From contig NC_053193.1 in assembly GCF_905163445.1 (NCBI RefSeq), positions 1,364,001 through 1,428,000 of the forward strand: a stretch of 64,000 nucleotides of DNA, written 5' to 3'. How positions within the stretch are numbered: position 1 is the stretch's first letter; the number at the start of each line of letters is the position of its first letter. The DNA is from Pararge aegeria. Taxonomy: Eukaryota > Arthropoda > Insecta > Lepidoptera > Nymphalidae. The notes below the pieces were generated by a model. It ran no database searches. It was not told the origin of the DNA and saw only the letters and a program-made list of their open reading frames with translations. The position numbers and the translations under genes were made by a program. Below, one piece after another: positions 1-10,682 of this stretch.

Positions 1-220
1 TGTATAGTTATGCTATTCGCTTTTCTACTTGGCAGTAAGTACACTTCGTATAACATTTTTTCGTTACTAGTGTTGGGTCAGTTTTGAGTATCGATAAATA
101 TTTGTAAAAAAGAGGTTAAGTACAGGAAGACTCCCATGACAAATGTGGCACTTTAAATTAGGACAAATTTAAGCCGTCAGCGACATAACAGCTAGTGTAG
201 TGTTAATAACAAAGACACTA
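1..220. other. unassigned AT-rich DNA
   Basis: No reading frame of note and no match to the repeat families that recur elsewhere in the window. Confidence 0.4.
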
Positions 221-520
221 CCTCCTTGGTCTAGTAAGAGGTACGAGGTCCTGGCTTCGTATTTCCAGTGTTTAGAAATTGGCGGTGATTCACCTCCGTG
301 CCTCGGAGAGCACGTAAGAAATCTGTCCTGGGCCTGATGCCTTACCGGTCGTGTCAGGGCAAATGAGTGTTGATGATGGTATGAGAGTTAGAGCTAAGAA
401 AGTGCACTTGTCTTATGAGTGTCTGCGCACACACTTGTGCACTAGGTATAATATCTCCCGCGTAGTTGGAAAATCTGTCTGGAGATTGACCGAAACCGAA
501 ATCTGTCAGGGAAACTGTTT
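221..520 (+). mobile_element. SINE-IV copy, tRNA-derived head
   Basis: The head at about 221-270 has an A-box-like TGGTCTAGTA and a degenerate B-box region around GGTCCTGGCTTCG, as in a tRNA. The body carries GTGCCTCGGAGAGCACGT, which reappears on the other strand in the copy at 33275-33588. The 3' side, with GCGCACACACTTGTGCACTA, resembles a lepidopteran SINE I have seen before but cannot name. A T-run follows at 520-527. It encodes no protein; it would be transcribed by RNA polymerase III and moved by a LINE. No target duplication could be fixed. Confidence 0.6.
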
Positions 521-724
521 TTTTTTATAAATATAATAGATGTTAGTGAATAAATCACTATTAAGCGTGGTTGGTGAGAACAGAGGTTATTATTATACGT
601 TGTTGATGCTTTATGTTGACTATATCGTTCTATAACGCGCCGCTCGCGCTTGACTCGTCAATGCGGGCGACTTGATGGGGAAAAGTTTACAGTGCGGCGT
701 AAGTGATAACAGTTAGAGATTTAT

Positions 725-765
725 ATTCATTCATTCAATAATAATCCATTATTGAATGAATGAAT
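725..765. repeat. perfect 18-bp stem hairpin
   Basis: ATTCATTCATTCAATAAT (725-742) is followed after five bases by its exact reverse complement (748-765). The stem is built from ATTC/GAAT repeats, so it may come from a simple repeat that inverted, or be a MITE remnant. Confidence 0.85.
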
Positions 766-1071
766 GAATACACTTTTATTGTACACCAAAGAAAAAGAAG
801 TAGTAAATACACATGCAAGAGCAAGAGAGTTTTTATTGTTTCCTTTTAAAAACCTCGCATCACTAGGTTGATAACATCGTTAGATACTGAGGTTTCCTTT
901 TATGATATTTTCGATACCAGCTAGTTCTTTATTTCTTTTTATTTCATAAAGTACTTATGCAACTTGCTGTTGCCCTCGACTTTGGAGGAGTTTACTAGGG
1001 TTATTTACAATCCTAAAAGATAGCGTATGTGCCATTCCAAAATACTTAACCTATTAAATTTATATTAAAAA
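766..1071. other. unassigned DNA
   Basis: The start (about 770-830, CTTTTATTGTACACCAAAG) resembles the end of a lepidopteran repeat that also shows at 60965-61025. Otherwise nothing recognisable. Confidence 0.35.
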
Positions 1072-1254
1072 CTAGCTGACCCGTGCACCAAATCGGTTAT
1101 TACCGAAAAACACGAATAAAATAACATTTTCTAAAAATGAATCCTAGCTAGATCGATTTATCGCCCCCGAAACCCCCTGTATACTAAATTTCATGAAAAT
1201 CGTTGAAGCCGATTCCGAGATTCCAATTATATATATACAAGAATTGCTCGTAGA
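1072..1254 (-). mobile_element. non-autonomous Helitron, complete
   Basis: Read on the minus strand it begins TCTACGAGCAATTC and ends ...TGCACGGGTCAGCTAG, and it lies between A and T. That is the Helitron rule: 5'-TC, 3'-CTRR, insertion into AT without duplication. At 183 bp it encodes nothing and depends on a Rep/helicase Helitron elsewhere. The interior motif CATGAAATTTAG is shared with other lepidopteran Helitrons. Confidence 0.75.
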
Positions 1255-1266
1255 TATAAAATATAT

Positions 1267-1299
1267 CTCGCCAAATGGTTTAACCAGTTTGTTGGCGAG
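1267..1299. repeat. nested hairpin next to a Helitron 5' end
   Basis: CTCGCCAA (1267-1274) pairs with TTGGCGAG (1292-1299), and the loop contains a second small inverted repeat, TGGT...ACCA (1276-1286). It lies 13 bp beyond the Helitron boundary at 1254, so it could be the 3' hairpin of another decayed Helitron. Confidence 0.6.
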
Positions 1300-1573
1300 T
1301 TAGCGCTCATCTAATATACATCTTACATGCACCTTAAGCTAATTCTCATCCGTATCTGTCCTGCCGTTCTTGATCTTGAAATCTTTACGCTGAAAATAAT
1401 AATTTTCCTAATCTTTTTCCACACCACAGATTTTCTTTCTTCAATGTTCTCTCAAGACTCCACGCACCCTTCCATCACCTCATCCTCAGTTGTTGATTTT
1501 ACAAGTCAGACTTGTATACCGCTATTACCTTAATATAAATATTTAGCTTAATTTGCTATAATCCGACAAAACT

Positions 1574-2133
1574 TTTTTTTTTTTTTTTGATGATTTCTGC
1601 TTCATGGCAATCTGTTTTCCAACAATAAGCCACTTCTTTGTTTGATTTCTCAGTTTATGTTTTCCTCAAGAGCCACACTTGTGTGAAAATTCTTTTCACA
1701 CGACTCTCTTGTTGTCAAGTGGTAAATCTTTTATGTAGGCTCGGTATGTCACTTCTTTTTAGCCGGGTATACTGAAGAGCATCTTCTCCACTTAGAGCGT
1801 GTGCCAGTTTGTTTACATGGACGGTCAGCTTCTCTTGATACTTCAGGCTGTGTTGGGTTATTTCCTGCCGAACTGTTTTTAGGCCGAAGTCGAAGTATAT
1901 GTATCTATTACTTATACAATGAGGGATGCCAAACATTGTTCTCAGAGCTTTGGTCTGGAATCTTTCCAGGATATCTATATTGCTATTGCTGGCAGTTCCC
2001 CACAACTGTATTCCGTAAGTCCAGATAGGTTTTATGGTAGTTTTATACACTAGCATCTTGCTGTTGGGATTTAGTTGTGATTGGCGTCCCAATAACCAGT
2101 TCAGTGACCGCAATTTTCCATCTAGTTGTTTCT
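1574..2133 (-). mobile_element. 5'-truncated Jockey-clade LINE with 13-bp target duplication
   Basis: ATCCGACAAAACT occurs at 1561-1573 and again at 2134-2146, bounding 560 bp exactly. On the minus strand the insert holds the C-terminal end of a reverse-transcriptase reading frame, a 3' UTR of about 140 bp and a poly(A) (T-run 1573-1588 on the plus strand). Duplication, poly(A) and 5' truncation are all hallmarks of target-primed reverse transcription. The insertion point lies inside an LT-B element. Confidence 0.9.
1715..2113 (-). pseudogene. C-terminal fragment of Jockey-type LINE ORF2 (reverse transcriptase)
   Basis: The 132-residue frame contains the block KTTIKPIWTYGIQLWGTAS near residues 25-43, followed by NIDILERFQTKALRTMFG. 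This is the conserved region after the polymerase domain in Jockey-family non-LTR retrotransposons of insects. The polymerase core with its YADD-type catalytic site is missing, lost by 5' truncation. The frame is otherwise open to its natural stop at 1715-1717, which suggests a fairly recent insertion. The intact protein would copy LINE RNA at a nicked target; this fragment is dead. The methionine at 2113 is incidental, since homology continues to the truncation point at 2133. Confidence 0.88.
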
Positions 2134-2421
2134 ATCCGACAAAACTAGTTAAATCTTCGGTGAAATTAATAACTTCCTCAAACTTTATACTCCACACCAA
2201 ACAGATTTTCTAAAAAGCACATTTCGCTACAGCGTAGCATCAGATGTTGACTTCACAATGAACAATTGCTCAGATTTTTTTTATCGCTATTGCTCCTGAT
2301 TCAAGCCACTCGGCCTTAGTAAATAACTTTAGAGTCCCGGCGGGCAGTAAAAACGACGCGTTGTAAAAACGACTATTCCGCAGCTTTACGACGCTTATTG
2401 GCAGCTGCCTTTTGCATATTA

Positions 2422-2620
2422 TTTAGCCACCTCAGCGCTGACGTGTCCGCACTTACTCCCACATGTCCACGGGAGTAAGAACGCTATTCTTTAGTCCCTT
2501 TTGTCGTGCTTACGTCATATACTATTCTGTCTCGCTAATGTTATAGGCGACTTTGTGAAAAGATAAAACAGAGTTTCAGAGTTGTCTTGCATTTCCAGAC
2601 GGAGCTCTACCCACGCATCT
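2422..2620 (+). repeat. direct repeat, copy 1
   Basis: TTAGCCACCTCAGCGCT through GGAGCTCTACCCA is repeated with moderate divergence at 2914-3103 in the same orientation, about 490 bp downstream. Shared landmarks are CACGGGA(G/A)TAAG, CATAxACTATTCTG and GGAGCTCT. The origin is unknown; an old interspersed element hit twice or a local duplication are both possible. Confidence 0.75.
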
Positions 2621-2624
2621 AAAA

Positions 2625-2790
2625 TAAATAAAAAAATAAATAGTAAATAAATAAATAAATATACTACGACAATGCACATATTGCCATCTAGCCCCTGATG
2701 AATATTTTTATGAATAAAATACATCCGTTTAACATAAATACTTATGTATTACTTAAACGAATAAACACCCAGACACTGATAAACTAAACC
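2625..2790 (-). mobile_element. SINE-II copy, head missing
   Basis: It starts in the AATAAATA-rich tail, then has ATATACTACGACAATGCACA and GCCATCTAGCCCC. The segment up to GATGAATATTTTTATG is shortened, about 35 bp of foreign sequence follows at 2723-2760, and it ends at CACCCAGACACTG. The tRNA-like head is absent. It lies between the two direct repeats. Confidence 0.7.
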
Positions 2791-2913
2791 ATAGCAAAAA
2801 TGTTTGTGTGTTGAACTCGTATCTAACTCTATTATCTAAATAGTTTCTGTGAGAAAGTGGAAACGGGAACACATAGTAGAGCTTTCTGTGACAGAGTTCG
2901 TCTGTGTATATGT

Positions 2914-3103
2914 TTTAGCCACCTCAGCGCTCACCCGTCCGCACTTATTCCCACACGTCCACGGGAATAAGCACGCTTTTCTTCTTTCGGGTCAATGTCA
3001 TAAACTATTCTGCCTTGCTAACGATAAAGGCGTCGTTGTGAAATGCTAAAACAGTGCCTCGGTTTTATCCTGCATTTTCAACGGAGCTCTGCCCAGGTAT
3101 CTC
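2914..3103 (+). repeat. direct repeat, copy 2
   Basis: Second copy of the 2422-2620 block, with the same order of landmarks and point differences throughout. Confidence 0.75.
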
Positions 3104-3244
3104 CTAACTTACTCGTTTTTTTCCTGTCTTTCCGTGTCTAGTTCCGAAAAATAATAACTAAGCTTAATTATGCTTTTGCCGAAGCCTGTAACACTGATTT
3201 TATTGTTTTATATTTCAGCAAAAAATGAAAAAACGCCTGTTTTT

Positions 3245-3442
3245 TAATGAGAGGATGCAGTCGTATGATGGTAACGGGCTAACATGTTAAGGGTATGGTT
3301 GCTTGAAGTTGAAGTTGTATTGAACCCAAACCCCTAATCGGATTCTACGCGACATAGTACCGAAACGCTAAATACCGCTCGCTTAGCGGCACGCCTTTGT
3401 CGGTAGGGTGGTAAATAGCCACGGCAGACGCCTCCCACCAGT
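3245..3442 (-). mobile_element. SINE-III copy, 5' truncated
   Basis: Minus-strand copy with the 3' half (GGCTAACATGTTAAGGGTATGG region), CCCCTAATCGGATTCTACGC, GTACCGAAACGCTAAA, and CGCCTTTGTCGGTAGGGTGG. The tRNA-like head is missing. Confidence 0.7.
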
Positions 3443-3569
3443 CAAAAGCCTAGTATTGAAAAGACGATTCGTCGATCGCGAGCGAGCAAATCTGTAGAAA
3501 GAAAAAGTTGATGAAATAAAAGTCAATAGCTAGATTTACGAGGTTTCTTAAATTAATAAAAAAATATAT

Positions 3570-4122
3570 ACGTGTAACAGAATTACGAAAAAATGTCGAG
3601 ATTGCGTAAGTATATGTATTACGTTTTATGTTTTTGCGTGTACTAATGAATTTTTATTATTATATTTAATAAGGAATCACACCGTAAAAGTATTAAATCA
3701 AAAGAAACATATTTATTTTTCCATACAAACGAATTTAAAACATTCTAAGTGTACTTATGACAATCCTATTGAAGATAAAAGACCGACACGAGCATAGTAC
3801 CTAATAAAGTGACAGGAGTCACATAATTTTAATTTTGTTTTATGTTGGTGCTGTATCTGATTTATTTCAGTAAAAACTATGTCACTGGTTTACTCAAAAA
3901 CTAATAGGTTTTCTAAAGCCTGTGTATTATGTATAAATAATACGATATTGCATAGTAACACGTTTATTGAGCAAGGTAGCAAAACTTGACAGTCTATACA
4001 TGTGTTAATTAAACTACCCACTTGGTTTTACTTTGTTTAAGAAAAGGTAAACAAATGATGTAGATACTTATAATATGACACTGTGAAGTATTACTTCGGT
4101 TTCCATTTATACTTTGTTATAC
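3570..4122 (+). mobile_element. TA-1 element, degenerate and interrupted
   Basis: It begins ACGTGTAACAGAATTACG and contains AAGGAATCACACCGTAAAAG, TTTTTCCATACAAACGAATT, GACCGACACGAGCATAGTAC and AGTGACAGGAGTCACAT, all shared with the copies at 8819, 13935, 22975 and 49986. The block that normally follows TAATAGGTTTTC is displaced: about 165 bp (3915-4080) intervene before TGTGAAGTATTACTTCGG. The left terminus has lost its CAA. Confidence 0.7.
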
Positions 4123-4582
4123 AACAATTTAAGTTAAGTTAAGGTTCAGTAATAAATTTCCTAAATTACCTAAATAAAAACAAATAACTAATATAATCTT
4201 GGAATATTTCAAAAAATATTAAATAATAATAATATTGAGTCAATATAAAGATGTATAAAAAGCTGACATGAAAACTTAAGATTTATGTATGTAGGTACTA
4301 TGTAGATGCATGACAACTGGAAAATAGACATTATATTATACTTATTTACAGTAACCCTATTAATTTAAACTAAATCAATGAAAACTTAATACTTACATTT
4401 GTAAAGAGAAATTAAACTTTTTATTTTATTTAAGTATTATTTATTAGTAAAAATTGCGACTCTTTTAAGTACTTTGACGTTGAACTGTTTCGGTTCTCAA
4501 AAACTGCTTCTCTTGTAAGACTTAAAGCGTAAACCAACAACGCCGCGCCGCTTAAATGCGGGTTCGTGGGTAAACTTGTTTA

Positions 4583-4717
4583 TTCAAAATTCATTTATTT
4601 CAAGTACAAGGCCCAATTTATAAGCACTTTTGAAATGTCGAGACATTATTTTTCTAGTGACTGCCACCGTTTCGGAATGCAGATTCTACCTAGAAGAGCC
4701 GGCAAGAAATGCAGCTG
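4583..4717 (-). mobile_element. J' element 3' end
   Basis: On the minus strand it contains GCCGGCTCTTCTAGGTAGAATC, a spacer, then TTTCAAAAGTGC, GGCC...TACTTGAAATAAATG and AATTTTGAA. This is the same 3' end as the copies at 35355-35571 and 46611-46780. Confidence 0.7.
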
Positions 4718-4747
4718 TTATATATATATATATTTTTTTTTTTTTTT
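4718..4747. repeat. (TA)n and poly(T) tract
   Basis: Alternating TA of about 14 bases followed by about 16 T. It abuts the 5' side of the J' copy. Confidence 0.9.
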
Positions 4748-5601
4748 ATTTATTGGGCAGAAAACAATTACATATATTACAACAACAATAGCACTTAAAT
4801 TTAACAAAAAGAAAAATATGGGGTTAATATGAAATCCACAACACTATCCATATAATATGGTAAGGAGCAATAGGGCGATACGATGTAGATACAAGTAACA
4901 CTTACTATGACAGATAATATTAACTGCAGGTAACTTAAAGTACCTAATCAAAAATTAAAATTAGCTGACATAGCTATTAGCATTAACTTAATGTCCAAAA
5001 AAAAAATCTCTAGTGCTACTAAAAAAGATACAAATCAAAAAAAAAACAACAACAAAGGAATAGAAAAACTAATTGATTGATTGATATAAAAGAAAGGAAA
5101 GAAAGAGAACACACATTTAACTTAGAAGACTAAATGAATAATCAGAGAAAATAATATTAATAAATATTGATTAAGTTCTCGGAAATAATACGAATATTTA
5201 AATTAGCATGAAGAGCTTTTTTAATAGTTCTTTTGTAGCTGTTTGAGAAACATTGACATCTTCATTCTGTCTGAAGGTATAACTAACTATACCTGTTCTT
5301 ATTGTGCTTTGAGTTATATATATCATCATAGTCGTAACAATTGTCTAGATACTTATTCCCTTTCACTTTTTACAAGATATCGTTTTAGGTATCCATGTAT
5401 TTTGTAACTTATAATTAACAGTAATAGTCTTTATCATCTAGTCTTGCTGTCGACTCTTCACTCGCTGGCACGTTAATAATCAGTCTGGGCGTCCTAGACA
5501 AAACGTTTCGTAACAGTGCCGTTTGCATAGTAGTACGGAGTTTAAACTTCTCGAAAACTTTAAGGGTAACGTAAAGTTTTCGTAAGTAGGTAACTGTTCA
5601 G
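4748..5601. other. AT-rich DNA, possible LINE 3' UTR remnant
   Basis: The start, TTTATTTATTGGGCAGAAAAC, resembles an inverted lepidopteran LINE 3' end. A purine tract (AAAGAAAGGAAAGAAAGAG) lies near 5090-5108. Nothing else is recognisable. Confidence 0.35.
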
Positions 5602-5910
5602 TTATCATCAACCCTTTACGGGCCCACTACAGGGTACGGGTCCCCTCTCTGAATGAGAAGAGTTTAGGCCGTAGTCTACCAAGCTGGCCAAGTGCTGATT
5701 GGTAGACTTACCACGCCGTTGAAAACGTTATGGAGAATTCTCAGGCATGCAGGTTTCCTCACGATGTTTTCCTTCACCGTTTAAAGCAAGTGATATTCAA
5801 ATTACTTAAATTAAAAACGCACATAACTCCGAAAAGTCGGTTCGTGCCGGGGCTCGAACTCGGTGTCCACGAAAGGAAAGCCGAAGCTTGACCCACTAGG
5901 CTATCACCAT
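5602..5910 (-). mobile_element. SINE-I copy, near full length
   Basis: Reading minus, the head is GGTGATAGCCTAGTGGGTCA, a B-box-like GAGTTCGAGCCCC follows, then the body (TTAAGTAATTTGAATATCACT, GGAAAACATCGTGAGGAAACC, CATGCCTGAGAATTCTCC, GGCCAGCTTGGTAGACTACGG) and the tail GGGTTGATGATAAC. SINE-I is a tRNA-derived non-coding retrotransposon. Its tail matches the RTE remnants in this window. Confidence 0.85.
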
Positions 5911-6204
5911 TAATTGTTCACTACACACGCCGCACACGCCAGCTGTTGCCAAACTAGCTGTCTTTGTGTTATTTTTTGGGCTTTAATAATTCCCAGGTTA
6001 AAATCTATCTTACAACCGGTCCAGAATGCAAAAATGTCACCAAGATAAGCGACCAAGTTATGCAAAGGCACTAGTTTTAATTACCGCGGGTAGCTTTACA
6101 AGCTATTTTTACGAGATAAAATGACAATCTCCGGCATGCAAGTTACATGTGTAACAAATTTCGTCAATATAGGTTCAACGGTTAAGTTTCCTATTTATAC
6201 ATTA
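5911..6204. other. unassigned DNA
   Basis: No repeat-family match and no open frame of interest. Confidence 0.35.
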
Positions 6205-6346
6205 CTAGTAGTCCCTAGCGACTTCGACCGCGTTGAAGTCAATTAATTGGCTATGCAAAAAATTTTCGAGAAGTTCCTGAAATTATCGCGCTCAAGTAAA
6301 CAAACAAACACAAACAAACACTAAAACTTTATATGTTAGTATAAGA
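6205..6346 (-). mobile_element. non-autonomous Helitron, 142 bp
   Basis: Minus strand: TCTTATACTAACATATAAAG at the 5' end, GGTCGAAGTCGCTAGGGACTACTAG at the 3' end, inserted between A and T. The 5' end matches the one at 63410, so they are the same subfamily. Confidence 0.7.
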
Positions 6347-7113
6347 TTAGTGTGGAATATATATAGCCAGGAAGTATGGATGATTCAGATCAGCAGTTTC
6401 ATGTTCCGTGGGATACCCTTGACCTTTGTGACTGTGGAACCATTTCGACAGTTAGTATTTTAAAATAATGAAAGAGTTTTCAAAATCCTTTCACAACTGA
6501 GTGAAAAATCAGTAATAAAAATATATAACTATAGCCAAACATAGAACCTGCTTTTTCTGAAGTCTGTTAAATTTATTATTTATTTATTCAAACAAAAATA
6601 TAACATATTGTATAGGTTTTTCGCACCCTTAAACCTTGTCAACTTGTCGTGGTACTGTTAGATGAGTATTATACAAGGCACCATCAAATGGTGATTTCGA
6701 TCCCAACACACAACTTTAACTAAATATCACTTCAATTTCAATGTATTTTGAATGATATTTGAATGAAGATCAATAACTATCTACAATAACTACCCAATCT
6801 ACCTAGATTAACTTAAGTAGACCTATCTACGAGTATATCTAGCTATGACTTACGAGGGACGGAAGACCGCCTGTGACCCGTCGGCGGTCTTCCGTCTGGG
6901 AGGGTGGCATCTCAGACTAGGTACACAAACAGACAAACATTGACGTTTATATAGACAACGTGATCCATACTTCCGTACTATTCCATATTAACCCGCGCAA
7001 TTAAAGAATAGATTGCACGACATGCCTATGATTAGCTCAACCATTAAACCGATCTTTATGAAATTTGGCACATAGCTAGAATTGAATTTATTTTTGTCCC
7101 AAAAGAGCACCCG
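6347..7113. other. unassigned DNA with Helitron-like traces
   Basis: CTCAACCATTAAACCGATC and TGAAATTTGGCACATAGCT (about 7035-7077) are phrases common inside lepidopteran Helitrons, so an older Helitron probably lies here. No boundaries can be set. Confidence 0.35.
6858..6896. repeat. 14-bp perfect hairpin, GC-rich
   Basis: GACGGAAGACCGCC (6858-6871) and its exact reverse complement (6883-6896) flank an 11-base loop. It is more GC-rich than its surroundings. Confidence 0.9.
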
Positions 7114-7548
7114 TTAAGCTGTTGCCCGCGACTTCGTCTGCGTTTGATTTTATTTTTTCATGTGGCATTAAATTTAGTAGCAGTTCTAAAAAAACATTAA
7201 AGTATTCATTATAGCTAAGCCTTAAATGAGGGGTTCTTTTCTCTATCTCCAACCACAGTTTGGGCAAAATGAAACACATATTATAACCTCTATAGTATCT
7301 CAGTAGTCTCTATAGTAAAAAAATAATTATTTAAATCTGTTATAATTGGTCGGAGTTATGCTGTATATGTATGTAAAATCGTCAAGCACTTTCATCCCCT
7401 CTCCCAAAGGAACCGAGCTTAATGTCGGGATAAAAAGTATCCTATATTACTTCTAACACTTCCAAGAATATGTTTCATGAGGATTGGTGTAGTAGATTTG
7501 CGTGAAAGCGTATCAAACAAACATTGACATTTATAATATTAGTAGGGA
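7114..7548 (-). mobile_element. non-autonomous Helitron, 435 bp
   Basis: The minus-strand 5' end TCCCTACTAATATTATAAATG follows an A, and the 3' end is GACGAAGTCGCGGGCAACAGC plus a degenerate CTRR (TTAA). The interior has TCATGAAACATATTCTTGG and CTCCCAAAGGAACCGAGC, matching the intact Helitron at 61517-61775. Confidence 0.75.
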
Positions 7549-7689
7549 TAGGGATATACGCCTAAATTGTCAAAGCGCTATAAGCGAAATTTTGACATAC
7601 TTTCAATCCTGTATAAACGAACAGTTCTTGAGGGGTTTTTAACAAAAGCGAAACTAGCATTGTATATGTATAATTTTTAATTTTTAATT

Positions 7690-7780
7690 CGATGTATATT
7701 AGCTAATTCTAATTTTTGCTTTTAATGTATTAATATGGGCTTTGCCTGAAATAAAGAAATTATTATTATTATTATTTTAA
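7690..7780 (+). mobile_element. LINE 3' terminus with (ATT)n tail
   Basis: GGGCTTTGCCTGAAATAAAG runs into ATTATTATTATTATT. This CCTGAAATAAA-(ATT)n ending is a familiar lepidopteran LINE 3' end; the clade is not determined. Confidence 0.5.
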
Positions 7781-8818
7781 ATAAAATCATATTTTATCTA
7801 TATGCATATCTTAATTTCATTTTACCACACGGAATTTATAAAACTGACATTGTAATTCAAAAGCTTCGTTTTACAAACTTTCTCGAAGAAATCCTTTAGC
7901 CAAGACGTGCACCATTTCGAGCACCAATCAAATTACTGACAGGTGACGTGATGTTATCACGTTATATCCCAATAATCTGACTGGTCTACAACTACATAAC
8001 GATCCACCCCCCTCCCCCAATCGTATCTGCTTCAGTAGAACGGCAATCTAGTTGTATGAACGACCGATATTGATGCTGCAGGTAGGCAACACATTATTTC
8101 AAGTATTGAGTAAAAAGTTCAAACCAATCTATTGACTCCTACATCTTATTATACTTTCCGAGCAAGCAGACAATAGCAAGTTAGCGGATCGCTGTAACTT
8201 TTTCCACATACACCACTTCTGATGAGGAAATATATCGCATATTAAGTTATATATACACATAATACCGAGGTATAGGGATACATAATTTCACTCTACGACT
8301 AACCGTACCGCATCACCCACCCCTTGCTCGACTACTAAGGGTCGTAACGAGCTGTTAATAAACCTATAACTTTCCTCAAGAACAAGGCATTCGAAGGCAA
8401 AAATTATTTCTGTAATCCGACTTGAAGATCCAGATATATTTGAATACTGATAACAGGACCTATATAAGGACATTACACCTAGGTCTTTAAAGAAAATGAT
8501 ACTGAATAAGAGAGAAAAAAAAATGTGAAAAGTAGAGAAAAGAGAGAAAAAAGGGAAGAAAACTTATGTTATTTAGTCTAAGTTATTTGTAAACTATAAA
8601 TGGTGGCAATTAACAAATAACACATACACTGCATTTGTAATAGTCGACCTAAATCAGTCTCCGTTCACCATGTCGGAAGAAAAAGGAAGGAACACAAAAA
8701 AAATGATTTTTGATAGAGGTTTTTTTTAATATAACTATAAGCTTGTAGCCCTGTTAAGGATAGGTTGTAAGGGACATCTACATTGTATAAAATCACTCAG
8801 TCAGCCAGTCCTGATATA
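7781..8818. other. unassigned DNA
   Basis: No family match. A purine-rich tract (GAGAAAAGAGAGAAAAAAGGG) occupies about 8507-8562. Short open frames (for example 8288-8473, minus) resemble no known protein. Confidence 0.4.
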
Positions 8819-9220
8819 CAACGTGTAACAGAATTACGAAATAATATTGAAGGATGCCATAAGAATATTTCATAAGGGTTTTCAGGGTGATTCCCTGTAA
8901 ACATATTAAATCAAAATAGGTATATTTATTTTTCCATACAAATGAATTCAAAACATTCTAAGTGATTACTTGTGGCAACCCTATTGAAGATAAGTGACCG
9001 ACACGCTCATAGTACCTACGCTACGCGACGGGTTCCTAATAAAGTGACGGTAGTCATATGATTTTAATTTTTCATATGATGGCTCTATCGGATTTATTTC
9101 AGTATAAACTATGGCAGTGGTTTACTCAAAAGGTATTAGCTTCTGTTTCACAGATAAGTCGTAAAGACAGAACATAATGTAAGCCTGCGAAGTATTATTT
9201 CGGTTTTCATTTACACGTTG
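8819..9220 (+). mobile_element. TA-1 element, full length
   Basis: It begins CAACGTGTAACAG and ends ATTTACACGTTG, giving 10-bp inverted ends, with TA immediately outside on both sides. The interior is shared with the other TA-1 copies (TTTTTCCATACAAA, GACCGACACGCTCATAGTACC, GAAGTATTATTTCGGTTTTC). TA flanks suggest a Tc1/mariner-like or other TA-targeting transposase; none is encoded here. Confidence 0.75.
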
Positions 9221-9735
9221 TAAATACTTGTTTGGATAGATAAATTAGGAGCTTATGCGTCACAAGGAAATAAAAGTATTACCATGTGAAGAATACAGTA
9301 TTACTTATATATGATAAATTTTACTTCTAAGTTTCATGTTTATACAACTTAACTGAGAAGTTAACGTCCAAGTTAAAATTAACTTTTCGTTACTTCACAT
9401 CGGTTCTAATTAGCGCTGTGGTTAGTCGTAAAATTTCATTGTTTATTACTACTGTAAATCTGGTTTAATAATTATTACTTTTGCTCGGTGTGGCGGTGAA
9501 ATCAAAGTTGATTGTTCCTCACATCACCGCCTATGTAGAAAACTATAATAAAGTTCGAGCATATAAAGAGCATTCAATATAATTTAGTTATAAATATTGT
9601 TTACACCCGTTAAAGTTACTCCATTTATTATTATCTCTGTTGGCTTAGTTTCGCCTTGTGTAACAGTTATTTTGTAAAGTGGCTAAATAGTTAAACTTCT
9701 GATGACTATTATTTGAAAATGGACCACATTTTTAT

Positions 9736-9940
9736 ATAAATAATAATAATAAATATACTACGTCAATACACACATCGTCATCTCGCCCCAAAGTAAGCGT
9801 CAGCTTTTGTTATGGGTACTATGATGACTGATGAATTATATACATAAATACTCATTATATACATATAAACACCCAGACACTGAAAATCTTTCATGTTCAT
9901 CTCACAAACATTTTCCAGTTACGGGAATCGGGCCTTGAAC
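9736..9940 (-). mobile_element. SINE-II copy, head truncated
   Basis: Contains ATATACTACGTCAATACACA, ATCTCGCCCCAAAGTAAGCG, GTTATGGGTACTATGATGACTG, AACACCCAGACACTG and CATTTTCCAGTTACGGGAATCG. It stops at GGCCTTGAAC, before the rest of the tRNA-like head. Confidence 0.8.
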
Positions 9941-10144
9941 ATTTGACAAATGCTGTTTATTTATATAAAATTGTTTGCAAGAAATTAAAATTATATATTC
10001 ACAAAGAATGCTCATTCCAATGTGTCTGTTTGGATTTGTGTATAAATAAAGGTGCATGAGCGATACAGTCTATTATAGAGACTTAGACGGCACAAATATA
10101 CTTTCCGGTGCCTTAGTAGAGGGTATCGGTTGTTTATAATTGGA

Positions 10145-10231
10145 TCACTCCTAACAGGTTAGCCTTCTACCATTTTAGACTGTATCGTCATTTACCTCCA
10201 GATGATATTGCAGTCAAGACTTTACTTGCAG
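10145..10231 (+). mobile_element. SINE-III 3' fragment
   Basis: Contains AACAGGTTAGCC, TCTACCATTTTAGACTGTATCG and TGATATTGCAGTCAAGAC, the family's 3' block. Confidence 0.6.
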
Positions 10232-10682
10232 AATAGAGCTGTTTTATGTTGCGCATACGTCGATGACGTCATAGTTACGCTTTGGATTATCGTCTGCGAC
10301 CTGACGCGGACGCACCTATCGCCTCACATCTATTCTCTAGCTTTGTGCTAGTCACTGCTGCATAGAACAGAATATTAATAGACATAGCACAAAACAATTA
10401 TTTGTGCCTAGCATTTAGAATCGCAGACAGGGAGTCTGGCAGAGGATTTTTTGGATGGATTATTGGATGAGCTTGCATATATATTACGTACTACGAGCTG
10501 TGTTCCTGAGAATTTATATCGCGTTAATTTTTTTATGTATTTGTTTTTCTTTCATAAACGAGCTATTTAAAATTGAACCGTCAGCTTCTGAGATTATCAG
10601 CTCGTTACAATAATTTCACTTCATATATATTATAACATGGGCTGGAATAAAATTGCCTTCTCTCTGATGACTTCGGCCAGTT

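Larger units (their letters stand above)
1540..2290 (+). mobile_element. LT-B element, split by a Jockey LINE
   Basis: The left part (1540-1573) has the family terminus TTAGCTTAATTTGCTATA. After the LINE, 2147-2290 continues the family interior: ATAACTTCCTCAAACTTTATACTCCACACC, then a GCAT...CAGATGTTGACTT block also present at 38195-38225 and 55105-55130. LT-B elements have long inverted ends and no coding capacity. The stretch 1320-1530 has similar blocks (CCACACCACAGATTTTCTT, ATCCTCAGTTGTTGATTTTAC) and may be part of the same or an adjoining copy. Confidence 0.6.
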
